A stretch of 64,000 bases of DNA, taken from contig JAOZOU010000004.1 of assembly GCA_029933125.1 (NCBI GenBank), positions 280,133 to 344,132 of the forward strand, in the 5' to 3' direction. The position numbers were made by a program, and so were the translations under genes. The number at the start of each line of letters is the position of its first letter. Position 1 is the stretch's first letter. This document shows positions 1-8,532 of the stretch, one piece after another. The stretch comes from a bacterium (GTDB lineage: Bacteria; Arandabacterota; Arandabacteria; Arandabacterales; Arandabacteraceae). A model generated the notes under the pieces. It did not search any database. It saw only the letters and a program-made list of their open reading frames with translations, and was not told the origin of the DNA.

Positions 1-2
1 AA

Positions 3-530
3 TCAATCGAAGCTCGTCAGACCATCCACGATATAATGGATAACACGATTTCTGCACCGCGATCCGAGATTTCAATGTATGCGCCCCGGATAGTAGCTAT
101 AAGGATCGACAGGGACAAGATAAGAGACATCATTGGCCCTGGAGGCAAGACAATCCGCAAGATTATTGACGAGACAGGAGTGGTCATTGACATTGGGGAT
201 GATGGTGAAGTAAAGATAGCATCACCTGATGGGAGAGCTCTCGATAAGGCTCTCGGTATGGTAAATGCTCTCATTGAGGAGCCGGAGGTTGGCAAGGTAT
301 ACAATGGAACTGTTAAACGTATTGTTGACTTTGGAGCTTTTGTTGAAATCTTGCCTGGCAAGGAAGGGTTACTGCACATTTCAGAGATAGAGCACCACAG
401 GATAAACAGTGTTCGCGATGTGCTGAAAGAGGGCGAGCAGGTTCTGGTGAAGGTGATAGGCACTGAGAGGGATGGCAAGATCAGGCTCAGCAGAAAGGCC
501 TTGCTAAAACCGAAGGCCCGTAAGAGATGA
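3..530 (+). CDS. pnp: Polyribonucleotide nucleotidyltransferase, C-terminal part (5' truncated by window edge)
   Basis: This is the last 175 codons of PNPase, the phosphorolytic 3'-5' exoribonuclease of the RNA degradosome. The reading frame is open from base 3. It shows the end of the second RNase PH domain, then a KH domain with the GPGGKTIRKI loop, then an S1 RNA-binding domain (GTVKRIVDFGAFVEILPG ... GLLHISEI). The order RNase PH-KH-S1 is specific to PNPase. The stop overlaps the next ATG by four bases (ATGA), so the M16 peptidase gene is translationally coupled. PNPase followed by an M16 peptidase is a common bacterial arrangement, which supports both calls. Confidence 0.95.
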   Translation, partial: SIEARQTIHDIMDNTISAPRSEISMYAPRIVAIRIDRDKIRDIIGPGGKTIRKIIDETGVVIDIGDDGEVKIASPDGRALDKALGMVNALIEEPEVGKVYNGTVKRIVDFGAFVEILPGKEGLLHISEIEHHRINSVRDVLKEGEQVLVKVIGTERDGKIRLSRKALLKPKARKR

Positions 531-1789
531 GCTTTACCTACCGCAAGGATGTCCTCGAAAACGGAATAAGAATTGTCAGCGAAACCAGTAACGATGCCAA
601 TTCAGTAGCTCTGGGTTTCTGGGTTGGTGTGGGTTCGAGATCCGAGCCTCAGGATCTCAGCGGAATCTCCCACTTCATTGAGCATCTTCTCTTCAAGGGA
701 ACACGCAGACGCAGCGCTTTCGAGATTGCCCATACCCTCGAATCTGTCGGCGGAAGTCTCGACGCCTTTGCCGGCAGGGAAAGCACGGCTTTTGTTGGAA
801 GATGTCTTCCTGAACATCTGCGCCGTGCGATTGACGTTCTCAGTGATATGCTGTGTCATCCAGCGATGAAAGATGAGGCGATTAGGCTCGAGAAGCAGGT
901 GGTAATAGAAGAGATCCGTAATTTTGAGGATACACCTGAGGAGATTGTGCACGAGCTTTTGGGCAGGTCGGTATGGAGGACCAAGCCCATTGGGAATTCT
1001 GTTCTCGGAACGGTAGAATCAGTCAGCAACCTGCGAAGGGATGTCATCAGACGATTTTTTCGTGAGCACTATGTGGCTTCCAATACGATAGTTGCCGCAG
1101 CTGGCAGGGTTGACCACGCAAAGCTCGTCGAGTACGTCGCCAAGATGCTCAAGTTGCCTCGTAATGGTCGTCCTGTTGAAGAACCCGAGGGCAAGCCCTT
1201 ACCAAGAGTTCACCATGAGGCAAGAGAGGTAGCTCAATGCTATATAACTATGGGCGTTGAAGCACCATCTTACGTCGATAAAAGGCGTTACGCAGCAATT
1301 TTGTTATCCCTTATCGTTGGCGGTGGGATGACCTCAAGGCTTTTCCAGGAAGTCAGGGAAAGAAAGGGTTTGGCATATTCGGTTTATTGCAGCTGCGAAT
1401 TCTACAGGGAAACTGGAATTCTCACCATATTTCTTGCAGTAGATCCGAAAAAGGCGCGTAAAGCAGTCAGAAGTGTTTCGACTGAGCTCTCCAGGCTTCT
1501 GAAGGATGGCTTAGCCAGAGGTGAATTGAAAAGTGCAAAGCAGCAGCTTAAAGGTAATCTGATTTTGGGTCTGGAAAGTACAGCTGCCAGAATGAGTCGC
1601 ATTGCCAGGCATGAATTCTATCTTGGTGAGTACATCTCTGTGGAGAAGTCGCTCGAAGAGGTTATGGGGGTAACTGCCGATAAGGTTATGGCTGAAGCCA
1701 AGCGCCTTTTCAAACCTCAAGCATTCTCACTTGTGGTGGTGGGGCCGCCCAGCACGGATTTTCCGCAGGAAACCGATCTTGATTTCTAG
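527..1789 (+). CDS. M16 family zinc metallopeptidase (processing-protease type)
   Basis: The product is a 420-residue insulinase-family peptidase. The inverted zinc motif HxxEH is visible as HFIEH at residues 49-53, in the usual context GISHFIEHLLFKGT. The first half carries the active M16 domain and the second half the inactive M16_C domain with the R/Y-type motif GGGMTSRLFQEVRERKGLAYSV. The length fits single-chain bacterial YmxG/PepR-type proteins. It has no signal peptide and is probably cytoplasmic. It overlaps pnp by four bases and its stop overlaps the stop of convergent dapL. The substrate cannot be told from sequence. Confidence 0.93.
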   Translation: MSFTYRKDVLENGIRIVSETSNDANSVALGFWVGVGSRSEPQDLSGISHFIEHLLFKGTRRRSAFEIAHTLESVGGSLDAFAGRESTAFVGRCLPEHLRRAIDVLSDMLCHPAMKDEAIRLEKQVVIEEIRNFEDTPEEIVHELLGRSVWRTKPIGNSVLGTVESVSNLRRDVIRRFFREHYVASNTIVAAAGRVDHAKLVEYVAKMLKLPRNGRPVEEPEGKPLPRVHHEAREVAQCYITMGVEAPSYVDKRRYAAILLSLIVGGGMTSRLFQEVRERKGLAYSVYCSCEFYRETGILTIFLAVDPKKARKAVRSVSTELSRLLKDGLARGELKSAKQQLKGNLILGLESTAARMSRIARHEFYLGEYISVEKSLEEVMGVTADKVMAEAKRLFKPQAFSLVVVGPPSTDFPQETDLDF

Positions 1790-2964
1790 ATCAGACCTGA
1801 ATCGACCATTCTCGTAACGGCTTCCTCAAGCCTGAGTCTGTCTTCGATGAGCGAGATGCGAACATAACCTTCTCCGAAGGTTCCGAAACCGATTCCCGGA
1901 GCCAAGACAACGCCCGCCTTCTCAAGTACAGCCTTTGAAAATTCCATAGAGGAGGTAAAGGCTTTTGGAATAGCTGCCCACACATAAATAGTGGCAAGGG
2001 GTTTGATTGCTCGTAGGCCTGTGCCAGCAAGTTTTTCAATAAGTACGTCTCTACGTTCCCTATAGTGCCTGCGGGTTGGTTCTATAAGGCGGTCTCCAGC
2101 ATCGAGCACACGGGCCCCAGCCTTTTGCATTGCCATAAAAACCCCAAAATCCATATTTGTCTTTATCTTTAGCAGGTTTGCCAGGAGATCTGCGTTGCCA
2201 GCTGCGAAACCCAACCGCCAACCAGGCATCGAATATGTCTTCGAGAACGAGTAGAATTCAATGGTTCTTGCCTTTGCACCTGGTATTTCGAGAAAGCTCA
2301 TTGCCCTATATGTAGGTTCGAGATTAAGTTCTGCATAGGCTATATCGGAGATGACAATGAGATCAAAGCGCTCTGCCACTTCCAGAATCTCTTCGTAAAG
2401 TTCCTGTGTCTCAACAGCTCCAGTTGGATTGTTGGGGTAGTTGATAAGAATAAGCACTGCTCTTTCGAGAACTTCTTGCGGTATCTCCTTAAGGTCAGGT
2501 CTAAACCCGTTGGTTTCACGCAAAGGCAATTCGTAGAGATCACCATCGGATATACCTATAGCACCAAGATAGGCGGGATAGCATGGTGACGTGATGATTG
2601 CAATGTCACCTGGATCAAGATGGGCAAGGAAAAACTTCGCGATTCCTTCTTTTGACCCAATCAATGGAAGAATTTCGCGCTCGGGGTCTACAGTAACCTT
2701 GAAACGACGTCTATACCATCTGCTGGCTGCTTCTCTAAGCTCCCTTAATCCGTGAAAGGGTGGATACCTGTGGTATTGCGTTGTTTGATCATCAAGAGCT
2801 TCCTTAAGAAATTGAGGGATGGGGGCAGGTGGCCTGAGATCAGGATTGCCAACACCCATGTCGATCACATCAATGCCAGCCTGAATAGCCTTATCACGAG
2901 CTTGGTTGACTTCGGCAAAGGGATAAGGTTTTAGCGAGAGAAGTCGCTTGCTTCCTTTCTTCAC
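1786..2964 (-). CDS. dapL: LL-diaminopimelate aminotransferase
   Basis: This is a class I/II fold-type I PLP aminotransferase of 392 residues. It resembles DapL, which makes LL-diaminopimelate directly from tetrahydrodipicolinate for lysine and peptidoglycan. Visible signatures are DMGVGNPDLRPP near the N-terminus, the PLP-binding stretch SFSKTYSMPGWRLGF with the Schiff-base Lys near residue 242, and YVRISLIED near the C-terminus. I place the start at a GTG (2964-2962), because AGGAGGT lies at 2977-2971, seven bases upstream. A longer frame reaching an ATG at 2994 would include that ribosome site and is rejected. Another aminotransferase specificity (for example AlaC-like) cannot be excluded. 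Confidence 0.85.
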   Translation of the reverse strand: MKKGSKRLLSLKPYPFAEVNQARDKAIQAGIDVIDMGVGNPDLRPPAPIPQFLKEALDDQTTQYHRYPPFHGLRELREAASRWYRRRFKVTVDPEREILPLIGSKEGIAKFFLAHLDPGDIAIITSPCYPAYLGAIGISDGDLYELPLRETNGFRPDLKEIPQEVLERAVLILINYPNNPTGAVETQELYEEILEVAERFDLIVISDIAYAELNLEPTYRAMSFLEIPGAKARTIEFYSFSKTYSMPGWRLGFAAGNADLLANLLKIKTNMDFGVFMAMQKAGARVLDAGDRLIEPTRRHYRERRDVLIEKLAGTGLRAIKPLATIYVWAAIPKAFTSSMEFSKAVLEKAGVVLAPGIGFGTFGEGYVRISLIEDRLRLEEAVTRMVDSGLI

Positions 2965-2997
2965 AATTGACCTCCTTTTGTTGGAAAGGCTCAATCT

Positions 2998-3025
2998 ATT
3001 GTAACAAAAAGCTTGGCAGTGTCAA
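2998..3025 (-). promoter_or_regulatory. sigma70-type promoter for dapL
   Basis: On the minus strand TTGACA (3025-3020) is followed after 16 bases by TACAAT (3003-2998). It points to the GTG start of dapL about 34 bases downstream. It is back to back with the promoter at 3044-3073. Confidence 0.75.
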
Positions 3026-3043
3026 TCCAGAGCACAATTTGGT

Positions 3044-3073
3044 TTGACACGCCTAGGTCATTTCGATTAGTCT
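3044..3073 (+). promoter_or_regulatory. sigma70-type promoter, leaderless-type spacing to the Cys-rich gene
   Basis: TTGACA (3044-3049), an 18-base spacer and TAGTCT (3068-3073). Only ten bases separate the -10 box from the ATG at 3084, and there is no Shine-Dalgarno sequence, so the transcript would begin at or next to the start codon. Confidence 0.55.
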
Positions 3074-3083
3074 AGAAGATGTT

Positions 3084-3380
3084 ATGGAGATACTTGAAAC
3101 TGGAAGACGCATCGGAGGTACTGAACCTAGCACCTTAGAAGGTGAAAGCCTGACCAGCAGAGTCGCCCCAAGGCAGCACGTATGTGAAGCTTGCAAGTGC
3201 TGCTCCTGTGTCAGGGATTGTATGAAATGCAGACAGAACTGCGAGCCCAGGGAGGATAGCTTCATTCCTGTTGTTGCGTGCCCTGACTTTGAGGATATAC
3301 GTTCAGCTCCCAGGATTCGATACCTTTACCGAAGTGATTATACCTGTGTCTACAGGTTACATCTGCCTAACAACCGGTAG
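3084..3380 (+). CDS. Small Cys-rich protein, possible metal or Fe-S binding, unknown function
   Basis: I do not recognise this 98-residue protein. Between residues 34 and 66 it has nine cysteines in the pattern CxxCxCCxCxxxCxxCxxxC followed by VVACPDF. This density suggests a zinc or Fe-S site. It has no signal peptide or membrane segment. A TTGACA/TAGTCT promoter sits exactly where a leaderless transcript would need it, and dut starts 12 bases after its stop, so it appears to be the first gene of the dut operon. The alternative is a spurious reading frame; the placed promoter and clustered cysteines argue against that. Confidence 0.5.
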   Translation: MEILETGRRIGGTEPSTLEGESLTSRVAPRQHVCEACKCCSCVRDCMKCRQNCEPREDSFIPVVACPDFEDIRSAPRIRYLYRSDYTCVYRLHLPNNR

Positions 3381-3392
3381 AGAACCTACCCC

Positions 3393-3857
3393 ATGTCGCT
3401 CGAACAAAGCAACAAAGTATCCATCAGAATTCGGAGGTTACCGAAAGCCAGGGATATACCTTTGCCATCGAGGGCCAGCGATGGGGCATCGGGTGTTGAT
3501 CTTATCGCCTGTGTTCAAGAAGACGTAACCATCCTTCCTGGTGATTGGAAACTCATTCCTACTGGCATTGCACTTGAGATCCCTGCTGGTTGCGAAGCAC
3601 AGGTTAGACCTAGATCTGGTCTGGCATTAAGGTATGGGGTTACAACTCTCAATTCTCCAGGAACTATAGATTCCGACTACCGCGGTGAGGTTGGTGTTAT
3701 CTTGATCAACCATGGCAGGAAGCCCTTCGTTGTTAAGCGTGGCGATAGAATTGCTCAGCTTGTTTTCGCGAGAGTTATGGAAGTCGAATTCGAGGAGGTT
3801 GATCGACTTGACGATAGCGCTCGTGGTGATGGGGGCTTTGGTCACACCGGTCTATAG
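3393..3857 (+). CDS. dut: Deoxyuridine 5'-triphosphate nucleotidohydrolase
   Basis: This 154-residue protein is a trimeric all-beta dUTPase, which hydrolyses dUTP to dUMP and pyrophosphate to keep uracil out of DNA. All five family motifs can be read: [34 protein letters not shown] with the catalytic Asp, [10 protein letters not shown], and the C-terminal [10 protein letters not shown] arm. Length is typical. It is followed three bases later by a polysaccharide deacetylase gene, with which it is probably cotranscribed. Confidence 0.95.
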   Translation: MSLEQSNKVSIRIRRLPKARDIPLPSRASDGASGVDLIACVQEDVTILPGDWKLIPTGIALEIPAGCEAQVRPRSGLALRYGVTTLNSPGTIDSDYRGEVGVILINHGRKPFVVKRGDRIAQLVFARVMEVEFEEVDRLDDSARGDGGFGHTGL

Positions 3858-3860
3858 GGA

Positions 3861-4619
3861 ATGCAGGCTATACTCACATATCACCATATTGGCAGTAGCC
3901 TTGGGTTGGGAATTGGAAGTGTTAAACCCAAGGCTTTCATAGAACATGTCCATCTACTTCGCAGATTGGGCCTGCGTAGCGTTCCAGTGACACAGGTCCT
4001 GGAGAACGATGACGATACCTTGATCTCAATCACTTTCGATGATGGTTATGCATCGGTTTACGAGATAGCGTTGCCCGTAATGCTCTCGGCTGGGTTCAAG
4101 GGGTCGGTATTCCCGGTGGTTGGGGCAATAGGTGGAACCAATAGCTGGGATGTCAGGCTCAGTCTGAATTCTCTTAAACATCTTGGATGGGATGATGTAC
4201 GCTATCTGGCTGAGCATGGATTCGAAATAGGTTCACATACGGTGACCCATAGCGATCTTACGCGCCTCAGTCGGAAGAGGTTGCGTTGGGAACTTCGAGT
4301 TTCGAAGGCTATGCTTGAGGATAAGCTCGGAATCCCAGTCACTGCGATAGCCTATCCATTCGGTAAGTGCTCACAAGAGGTCATTGAGGAGGCACTTGAT
4401 GCTGGCTACACTTACGGCTTTCTAAGCTATTTCACAGGTTCAAGTGAACCAATGAGGCTGGGTAGATTCTCTGTTTATTCTATCGATACACTTTCAACGC
4501 TCCGAAGCAAACTTGGTCTGGGCAGAGGTCGTAGGATTGAGATCCTTAAGTGTCGTGTCATATCGTGGCTCTCACGTGGCACCCCACTTGTCAAAAGGGG
4601 GCAGCATCTTGTCTTCTAA
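3861..4619 (+). CDS. Polysaccharide deacetylase (NodB/CE4 family)
   Basis: A 252-residue carbohydrate esterase 4 protein. The NodB motifs are present: ITFDDGY (motif 1, catalytic and metal Asp pair) and IGSHTVTHSDLT (motif 2, metal-binding His pair); AYPFG fits motif 3. Such enzymes remove N- or O-acetyl groups from peptidoglycan or surface polysaccharide. There is no clear signal peptide, so the site of action is uncertain. The gene follows dut by three bases, and its end overlaps the TTG start proposed for the prenyltransferase. Confidence 0.85.
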   Translation: MQAILTYHHIGSSLGLGIGSVKPKAFIEHVHLLRRLGLRSVPVTQVLENDDDTLISITFDDGYASVYEIALPVMLSAGFKGSVFPVVGAIGGTNSWDVRLSLNSLKHLGWDDVRYLAEHGFEIGSHTVTHSDLTRLSRKRLRWELRVSKAMLEDKLGIPVTAIAYPFGKCSQEVIEEALDAGYTYGFLSYFTGSSEPMRLGRFSVYSIDTLSTLRSKLGLGRGRRIEILKCRVISWLSRGTPLVKRGQHLVF

Positions 4620-5538
4620 GAGTGTAAAGACCAAGATCCTTGATCTCATCTTCCTTGTGAGACCGCCTTTGCTCTGGGCTTCGGCTGCTTTCTTCTTTGC
4701 AGGTGTGACGTCTGGCTTTAAAGGTAGGAGTCTTGTTCAGCCTCTGAGAGAAATTCCCCTTATGCTACCCAATCTGGGGTTGTTCTTACTCATCACTGCT
4801 GCAGCTTTCATAGTGAACCAGGCTTTTGACATAAAGGGTGACACCTTGAATCGTAAGGCTTTCATATTGCCAAGGGGTCTGATCAAGCTGCGTGAGGCAC
4901 TCCTCTTCGGCTCAGGTATCTATATCGTAACCTTCTGGCTAAGTTTGAAGCTAGCACCGTTTAAGCAATATCTTGTCTGGTCGGGCCTCGCTCTCGGTCT
5001 GCTTTACTCTTTACCACCGGTGAGGCTCAAGGCAAGAGCAATTTGTGATTTGATAGCTAATGTTGTCGGATTCGGTGTCATCGGTTTTCTTCTTGGTAGC
5101 TTGACCTATATGAAACCGAGCAAGGGTATGATTATCTCTGCACTTCCATACACTGTAGGGATGGCAGCCATATTTCTTAACACATGCATTGGAGATGAGG
5201 AGGGTGATCGCCAGGCTGGTGACAGGACAATCTGTGTTGCCTTTGGGAAGCGAAGGGTTGGGTTGATAGCATTCTTATCACTTGTCTTCACAGTATTTCT
5301 TGCTGCCCTGAGAGGCGAGATAGTGCTCTGGCTTGCAGCAGCGGGTGCCTTACCTGCATTTGTAGCACTCGGTATTGAGCCAAGCAGGGAAAGCTCGACC
5401 ATTGCTAGCCACCTGGCAGGTTGGCTTTTGATTTTGCTTATCAGTATCAAGATACCCGTCTATGGTATCACGGCGATCGGTATCTACTTGGGCTCACGCT
5501 GGTACTATGGTAAGCGTTTTGATCTTTCCTATCCTTGA
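4609..5538 (+). CDS. UbiA-family prenyltransferase
   Basis: An integral membrane protein of about 309 residues with some eight hydrophobic segments. The two Asp-rich motifs of UbiA enzymes are present: NQAFDIKGD in the first half and GDEEGDRQAGD in the second. They bind Mg2+ and the prenyl diphosphate that is transferred to an aromatic or other acceptor. I choose the TTG at 4609, preceded by AAAGGGGG (4594-4600), rather than an upstream ATG at 4513, which would add 32 atypical residues inside the deacetylase gene. It overlaps that gene by 11 bases. The acceptor (quinone, lipid or other) cannot be assigned. Confidence 0.8.
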   Translation: MSSKSVKTKILDLIFLVRPPLLWASAAFFFAGVTSGFKGRSLVQPLREIPLMLPNLGLFLLITAAAFIVNQAFDIKGDTLNRKAFILPRGLIKLREALLFGSGIYIVTFWLSLKLAPFKQYLVWSGLALGLLYSLPPVRLKARAICDLIANVVGFGVIGFLLGSLTYMKPSKGMIISALPYTVGMAAIFLNTCIGDEEGDRQAGDRTICVAFGKRRVGLIAFLSLVFTVFLAALRGEIVLWLAAAGALPAFVALGIEPSRESSTIASHLAGWLLILLISIKIPVYGITAIGIYLGSRWYYGKRFDLSYP

Positions 5539-5555
5539 CTGATCCCGAATACGGG

Positions 5556-6614
5556 TTAGGGTAGGAGAACGTAGGTAGTTTCAGCCGAAGATTGCCAGTA
5601 GGTAAAGCGAGCTCCTCGTAACGACTGGATTTCATTCTGACTTATCAAACCCTCTTCAACAAGCTCTTCTAGACTGTCGGGGTAACATCCTTTCACCAAT
5701 TTATAGGCTTCGAGTGCAAAGTTCAGATCATCTATCCTCCGCTGTTCGACAAATGAAGCCATGGTTTCGGTAAGATGTTTCATGGATGCCTTTGAATCTG
5801 TGTTGATAATAGCAAACCTGATTGCGGTTGAGATGGCGACGATTACCAGAGCTAAGATCCATGAACGCAGATGTGTGACTTTTGGCCTGGATACAACATC
5901 CTCGCTTTGCCCTTCAACTATTGCAACTATCCCGAGCGCGAACAGGCGTTCAAGGCAATCAAGAGTCTCGATCTCCTCACACTGGCTGATCTCAAGGATC
6001 TCGTCAATTGTTCGCTCGCCATCTACCAGTTGTAGGACCTGCTTATCCACGTCTTCGAGTGCCAGCTCCTCGAGATTCGAGACTGCGACGCGAATCTTGG
6101 TGTCGAAGGATGGTAGGAATCTCCTTATCTCATCGACTTCATCCTTTCGGCGCAGGGCCTCCATGAGGATTGGCTCCAAACGCATGGGTTTGACCACATT
6201 TTTCTCCGGTGGAGAATCGGTTGTGGAGATGAATTCAAAAGTTCCCGTTTCCCATTTCACCACCGTCTCAAGTGTTTCGACGACGTATTCGGAAAGCAGG
6301 CTTGCAAGCTTGGATTTATCAAGTAAGTTTCGATTGAGAATTATCTCTATTGTATCGCCACCCTGGTTTTGTTTGAGTTCACTAATTTGATTGGCGGTTT
6401 CAATATCTATTGCTCCCTTTTCTCTGAGGTAGCTAAGGAAAGTGTCTCGGCCACTCTGACGACGATCGCGGGTAGATACTACCTTACCGCTTTCAAAGAA
6501 TATGCTTGCCGATCTTCCACGACTTCTGAGATGCAATATCCCTGTCTTCTCTTGCATGGCAATCATCTGCAGGATTTCTGCGATGCTGAAGGATCCAATT
6601 TCACCCTTAAGCAT
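5556..6614 (-). CDS. DUF4388 (PATAN-like) domain protein with one membrane segment
   Basis: A 352-residue protein. The first 110 residues form a DUF4388 domain (LKGEIGSFSIAEILQMIA ... KTGILHL ... GKVVSTRD), found in regulatory proteins of gliding and signalling systems. A winged-helix-like section follows (VDGERTIDEILEIS). A single hydrophobic segment (WILALVIVAISTAIRFAII) at about residues 250-268 precedes a small C-terminal domain, which suggests a cytoplasmic N-terminus with a tail outside the membrane. Its ATG overlaps the end of the TPR protein gene by eight bases, so the two are cotranscribed and probably work together. The precise role is unknown. Confidence 0.75.
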   Translation of the reverse strand: MLKGEIGSFSIAEILQMIAMQEKTGILHLRSRGRSASIFFESGKVVSTRDRRQSGRDTFLSYLREKGAIDIETANQISELKQNQGGDTIEIILNRNLLDKSKLASLLSEYVVETLETVVKWETGTFEFISTTDSPPEKNVVKPMRLEPILMEALRRKDEVDEIRRFLPSFDTKIRVAVSNLEELALEDVDKQVLQLVDGERTIDEILEISQCEEIETLDCLERLFALGIVAIVEGQSEDVVSRPKVTHLRSWILALVIVAISTAIRFAIINTDSKASMKHLTETMASFVEQRRIDDLNFALEAYKLVKGCYPDSLEELVEEGLISQNEIQSLRGARFTYWQSSAETTYVLLP

Positions 6615-8355
6615 TTGAGTGCTCCTCTCTGGCTTTCTTCAGTGTCACTCGAAACATTCGCCAGACATAGAAGGCATAGCAGATTGCTGAGAGAGGTAGC
6701 AGCCACCCATTAAAGCTCGCTGCTCTCAGATTCGGAAGTGGCTTGATGAGGGGACCGTTTGCCACGAGCAAGAGTAGCAGAGATGAGAAGCAGGCTGTGA
6801 TCAGCAAGCCCTTGAAGCGCTTTCCAGTCATGTGGTACAGCGTACCGGGCAGGAGAAGCCCAAAGATGATGGTTAGCCACCTGCTTCGCCGTTCGAGCTC
6901 AAGAATTCTTTGGTTATATCGAAATTCCAATTCGCGATGCTCATGGTGGGCACTGGCGATCGTGGCACAGGCCTTGCAAAGGAGTTGCTTGCCACGGCGT
7001 CTCGTTACCGGCAAGGGAATTGGTTCGTCACATATGTCGCAAGTCGCGGGTATGCGCAACCTGTAAGCCCCATAACCGAAGGCAAGGGCAACTACAACCA
7101 GAATTATAGAGCCCAGCGGTCCCGATTCCACTGGATGATAGGTCATTCTTAGATAGTCATTATCGGGGCTCAGGGCCAGCTGCCAAAGGACACGAGTCTG
7201 CAAGTTCATGGGGACAGGCCCAGGTTCTTGAGCAGTCAACAGTGTACGTATAGTGCCGAAGTCAAGGGCTGATGCCTTTGCTAGCTCCTCCTCTGCGAGA
7301 TCATATTCAAGAAGTGCATTGAGGACCTGAGAATAGTTGTAGTGAACGATGGCGGCTCGCTGTCCATACTTAAGAGCTGTTTCAAACATGCGCTTAGCTT
7401 GCTTGAGGTTTCCAAGTTCGTAATAGGCCACGCCAATGTTATTGAACACAGCTGCATTGGACGGACTGAACTTTGTAACCAGATTGAAATGGTCGATGGC
7501 TTGGCGATATTGCTTGGATTTAAGGCTAAGGAGGCCTGTTATGAACTGTCCGACGGGATCGAATTTCTTTTGGGATCTGTTGGTTGCGTAAGCTCTTACG
7601 AGCCATGTCTTGTCAACCTTGTCAGCGAGGGATGCGAGGCGTACTGTAGAATGGGGCAGCTGTGTCGAAAGTATCCTGCCCGTCAAAGTGAGAACACCTC
7701 CGATGAGCAAGAGATAGACTGCAAACACAACTATAATGCGTCTTTCCCCGGAGCCAGCAAATCTCCAGACGCCTGCTGCACCGATTACACATATCCACGT
7801 CAACATAACAACAGGGCCACGGCTTGAGGTGACGAGGATGAGACCTGCAACGAGTGCATACATTACTGCCTTGCCATTTTTCCCCAGGAGCCATTCAGGC
7901 AAGCTGATCTGAAGCGAAGCCCAAATGAGTCGGGCATATCGGAGAAGTATAAAGACGATTGCGATGTAGATAGCAACACTGACTGCAATAACACCTACTG
8001 CAACTGTGTTTGATAACAAAACTGCCTGATAGAAGAAGTTCGAGAAAAGAAGCTTTACCCCTATCGCAAATTCTAGGAATGCATCCATTATCGATCTTCT
8101 GGCATAGACCTGAGCGAGAGCAAAATGGGGTTCGGGTGCATCCCGCATGTAGGTTGAAGCCTCAAGATAGCTTTTGATAGCTCCCTCAACGTCACCTTGC
8201 TCAAGTTGCCTGTCACCCTTCCAGAGACTGACCTTAGCCTCAAGAAGCGGACTCGAATGCATCTTGTTTTCCTGGAGCGGTTGGCCCCAGATAGGCATAG
8301 CAAACCCCAGAAAGACGGCAATGCTAAGTGCAAGACTTTTGGCGGTCAAGCTCAT
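6607..8355 (-). CDS. Membrane TPR protein with a C-terminal zinc-ribbon segment
   Basis: A 582-residue protein with an N-terminal signal or membrane segment (LALSIAVFLGFAMPIWGQ). A first TPR-like pair (LEQGDVEGAIKSYLEAS) comes next, then a cluster of four or five membrane segments (about residues 105-250). TPR repeats follow (QAIDHFNLVTKFSPSNAAVF, AYYELGNLKQAKRMFETALK). Near the C-terminus are another membrane segment, a CxxC...CxxC ribbon (CDICDEPIP ... LLCKACA) and two or three more membrane segments. AAGGGG precedes the ATG. It is first in a two-gene operon with the DUF4388 protein. I do not recognise a named family; the layout suggests a scaffold or assembly factor. Confidence 0.75.
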   Translation of the reverse strand: MSLTAKSLALSIAVFLGFAMPIWGQPLQENKMHSSPLLEAKVSLWKGDRQLEQGDVEGAIKSYLEASTYMRDAPEPHFALAQVYARRSIMDAFLEFAIGVKLLFSNFFYQAVLLSNTVAVGVIAVSVAIYIAIVFILLRYARLIWASLQISLPEWLLGKNGKAVMYALVAGLILVTSSRGPVVMLTWICVIGAAGVWRFAGSGERRIIVVFAVYLLLIGGVLTLTGRILSTQLPHSTVRLASLADKVDKTWLVRAYATNRSQKKFDPVGQFITGLLSLKSKQYRQAIDHFNLVTKFSPSNAAVFNNIGVAYYELGNLKQAKRMFETALKYGQRAAIVHYNYSQVLNALLEYDLAEEELAKASALDFGTIRTLLTAQEPGPVPMNLQTRVLWQLALSPDNDYLRMTYHPVESGPLGSIILVVVALAFGYGAYRLRIPATCDICDEPIPLPVTRRRGKQLLCKACATIASAHHEHRELEFRYNQRILELERRSRWLTIIFGLLLPGTLYHMTGKRFKGLLITACFSSLLLLLVANGPLIKPLPNLRAASFNGWLLPLSAICYAFYVWRMFRVTLKKAREEHSNA

Positions 8356-8443
8356 CTGACCCCTTCAACAAGAAGCAATTCCGAATGTAAACATTCTTAT
8401 CAAGAGTTTCGGCATCTCTTATGGCATACTTGAGACTGGCTTA

Positions 8444-8467
8444 GGCACGCTTTGCAGAAAGCGTGCC
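8444..8467. repeat. Perfect 10-bp inverted repeat (hairpin) between divergent genes
   Basis: GGCACGCTTT, loop GCAG, AAAGCGTGCC. It lies between the divergent TPR gene and Na/Pi transporter gene, so it is not at the 3' end of either. It could be a bidirectional terminator insulating the promoters, an operator, or a structure in an upstream transcript. Confidence 0.6.
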
Positions 8468-8493
8468 TTATTTGAGTATGGTTACCTTTTGGG

Positions 8494-8522
8494 TTGACAG
8501 AGGCACAAACACGAGCTTAACT
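8494..8522 (+). promoter_or_regulatory. Promoter for the Na/Pi cotransporter gene, leaderless-type spacing
   Basis: TTGACA (8494-8499), 17 bases, TTAACT (8517-8522). The ATG at 8533 is ten bases after the -10 box and no Shine-Dalgarno sequence precedes it. Confidence 0.55.
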
Positions 8523-8532
8523 ATAAAGACCA

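Noticed and set aside
3271-3528. Overlapping 85-codon frame across the Cys-rich gene end and dut start
   Set aside because: It is out of frame with dut, which has all five dUTPase motifs from 3393 on, and has no ribosome site or recognisable sequence.
8444-8467. sigma54-like GGCAC...TTGCA within the hairpin
   Set aside because: The spacing between GGCAC and TTGC is only three bases where five are required, so it fails as a -24/-12 promoter.
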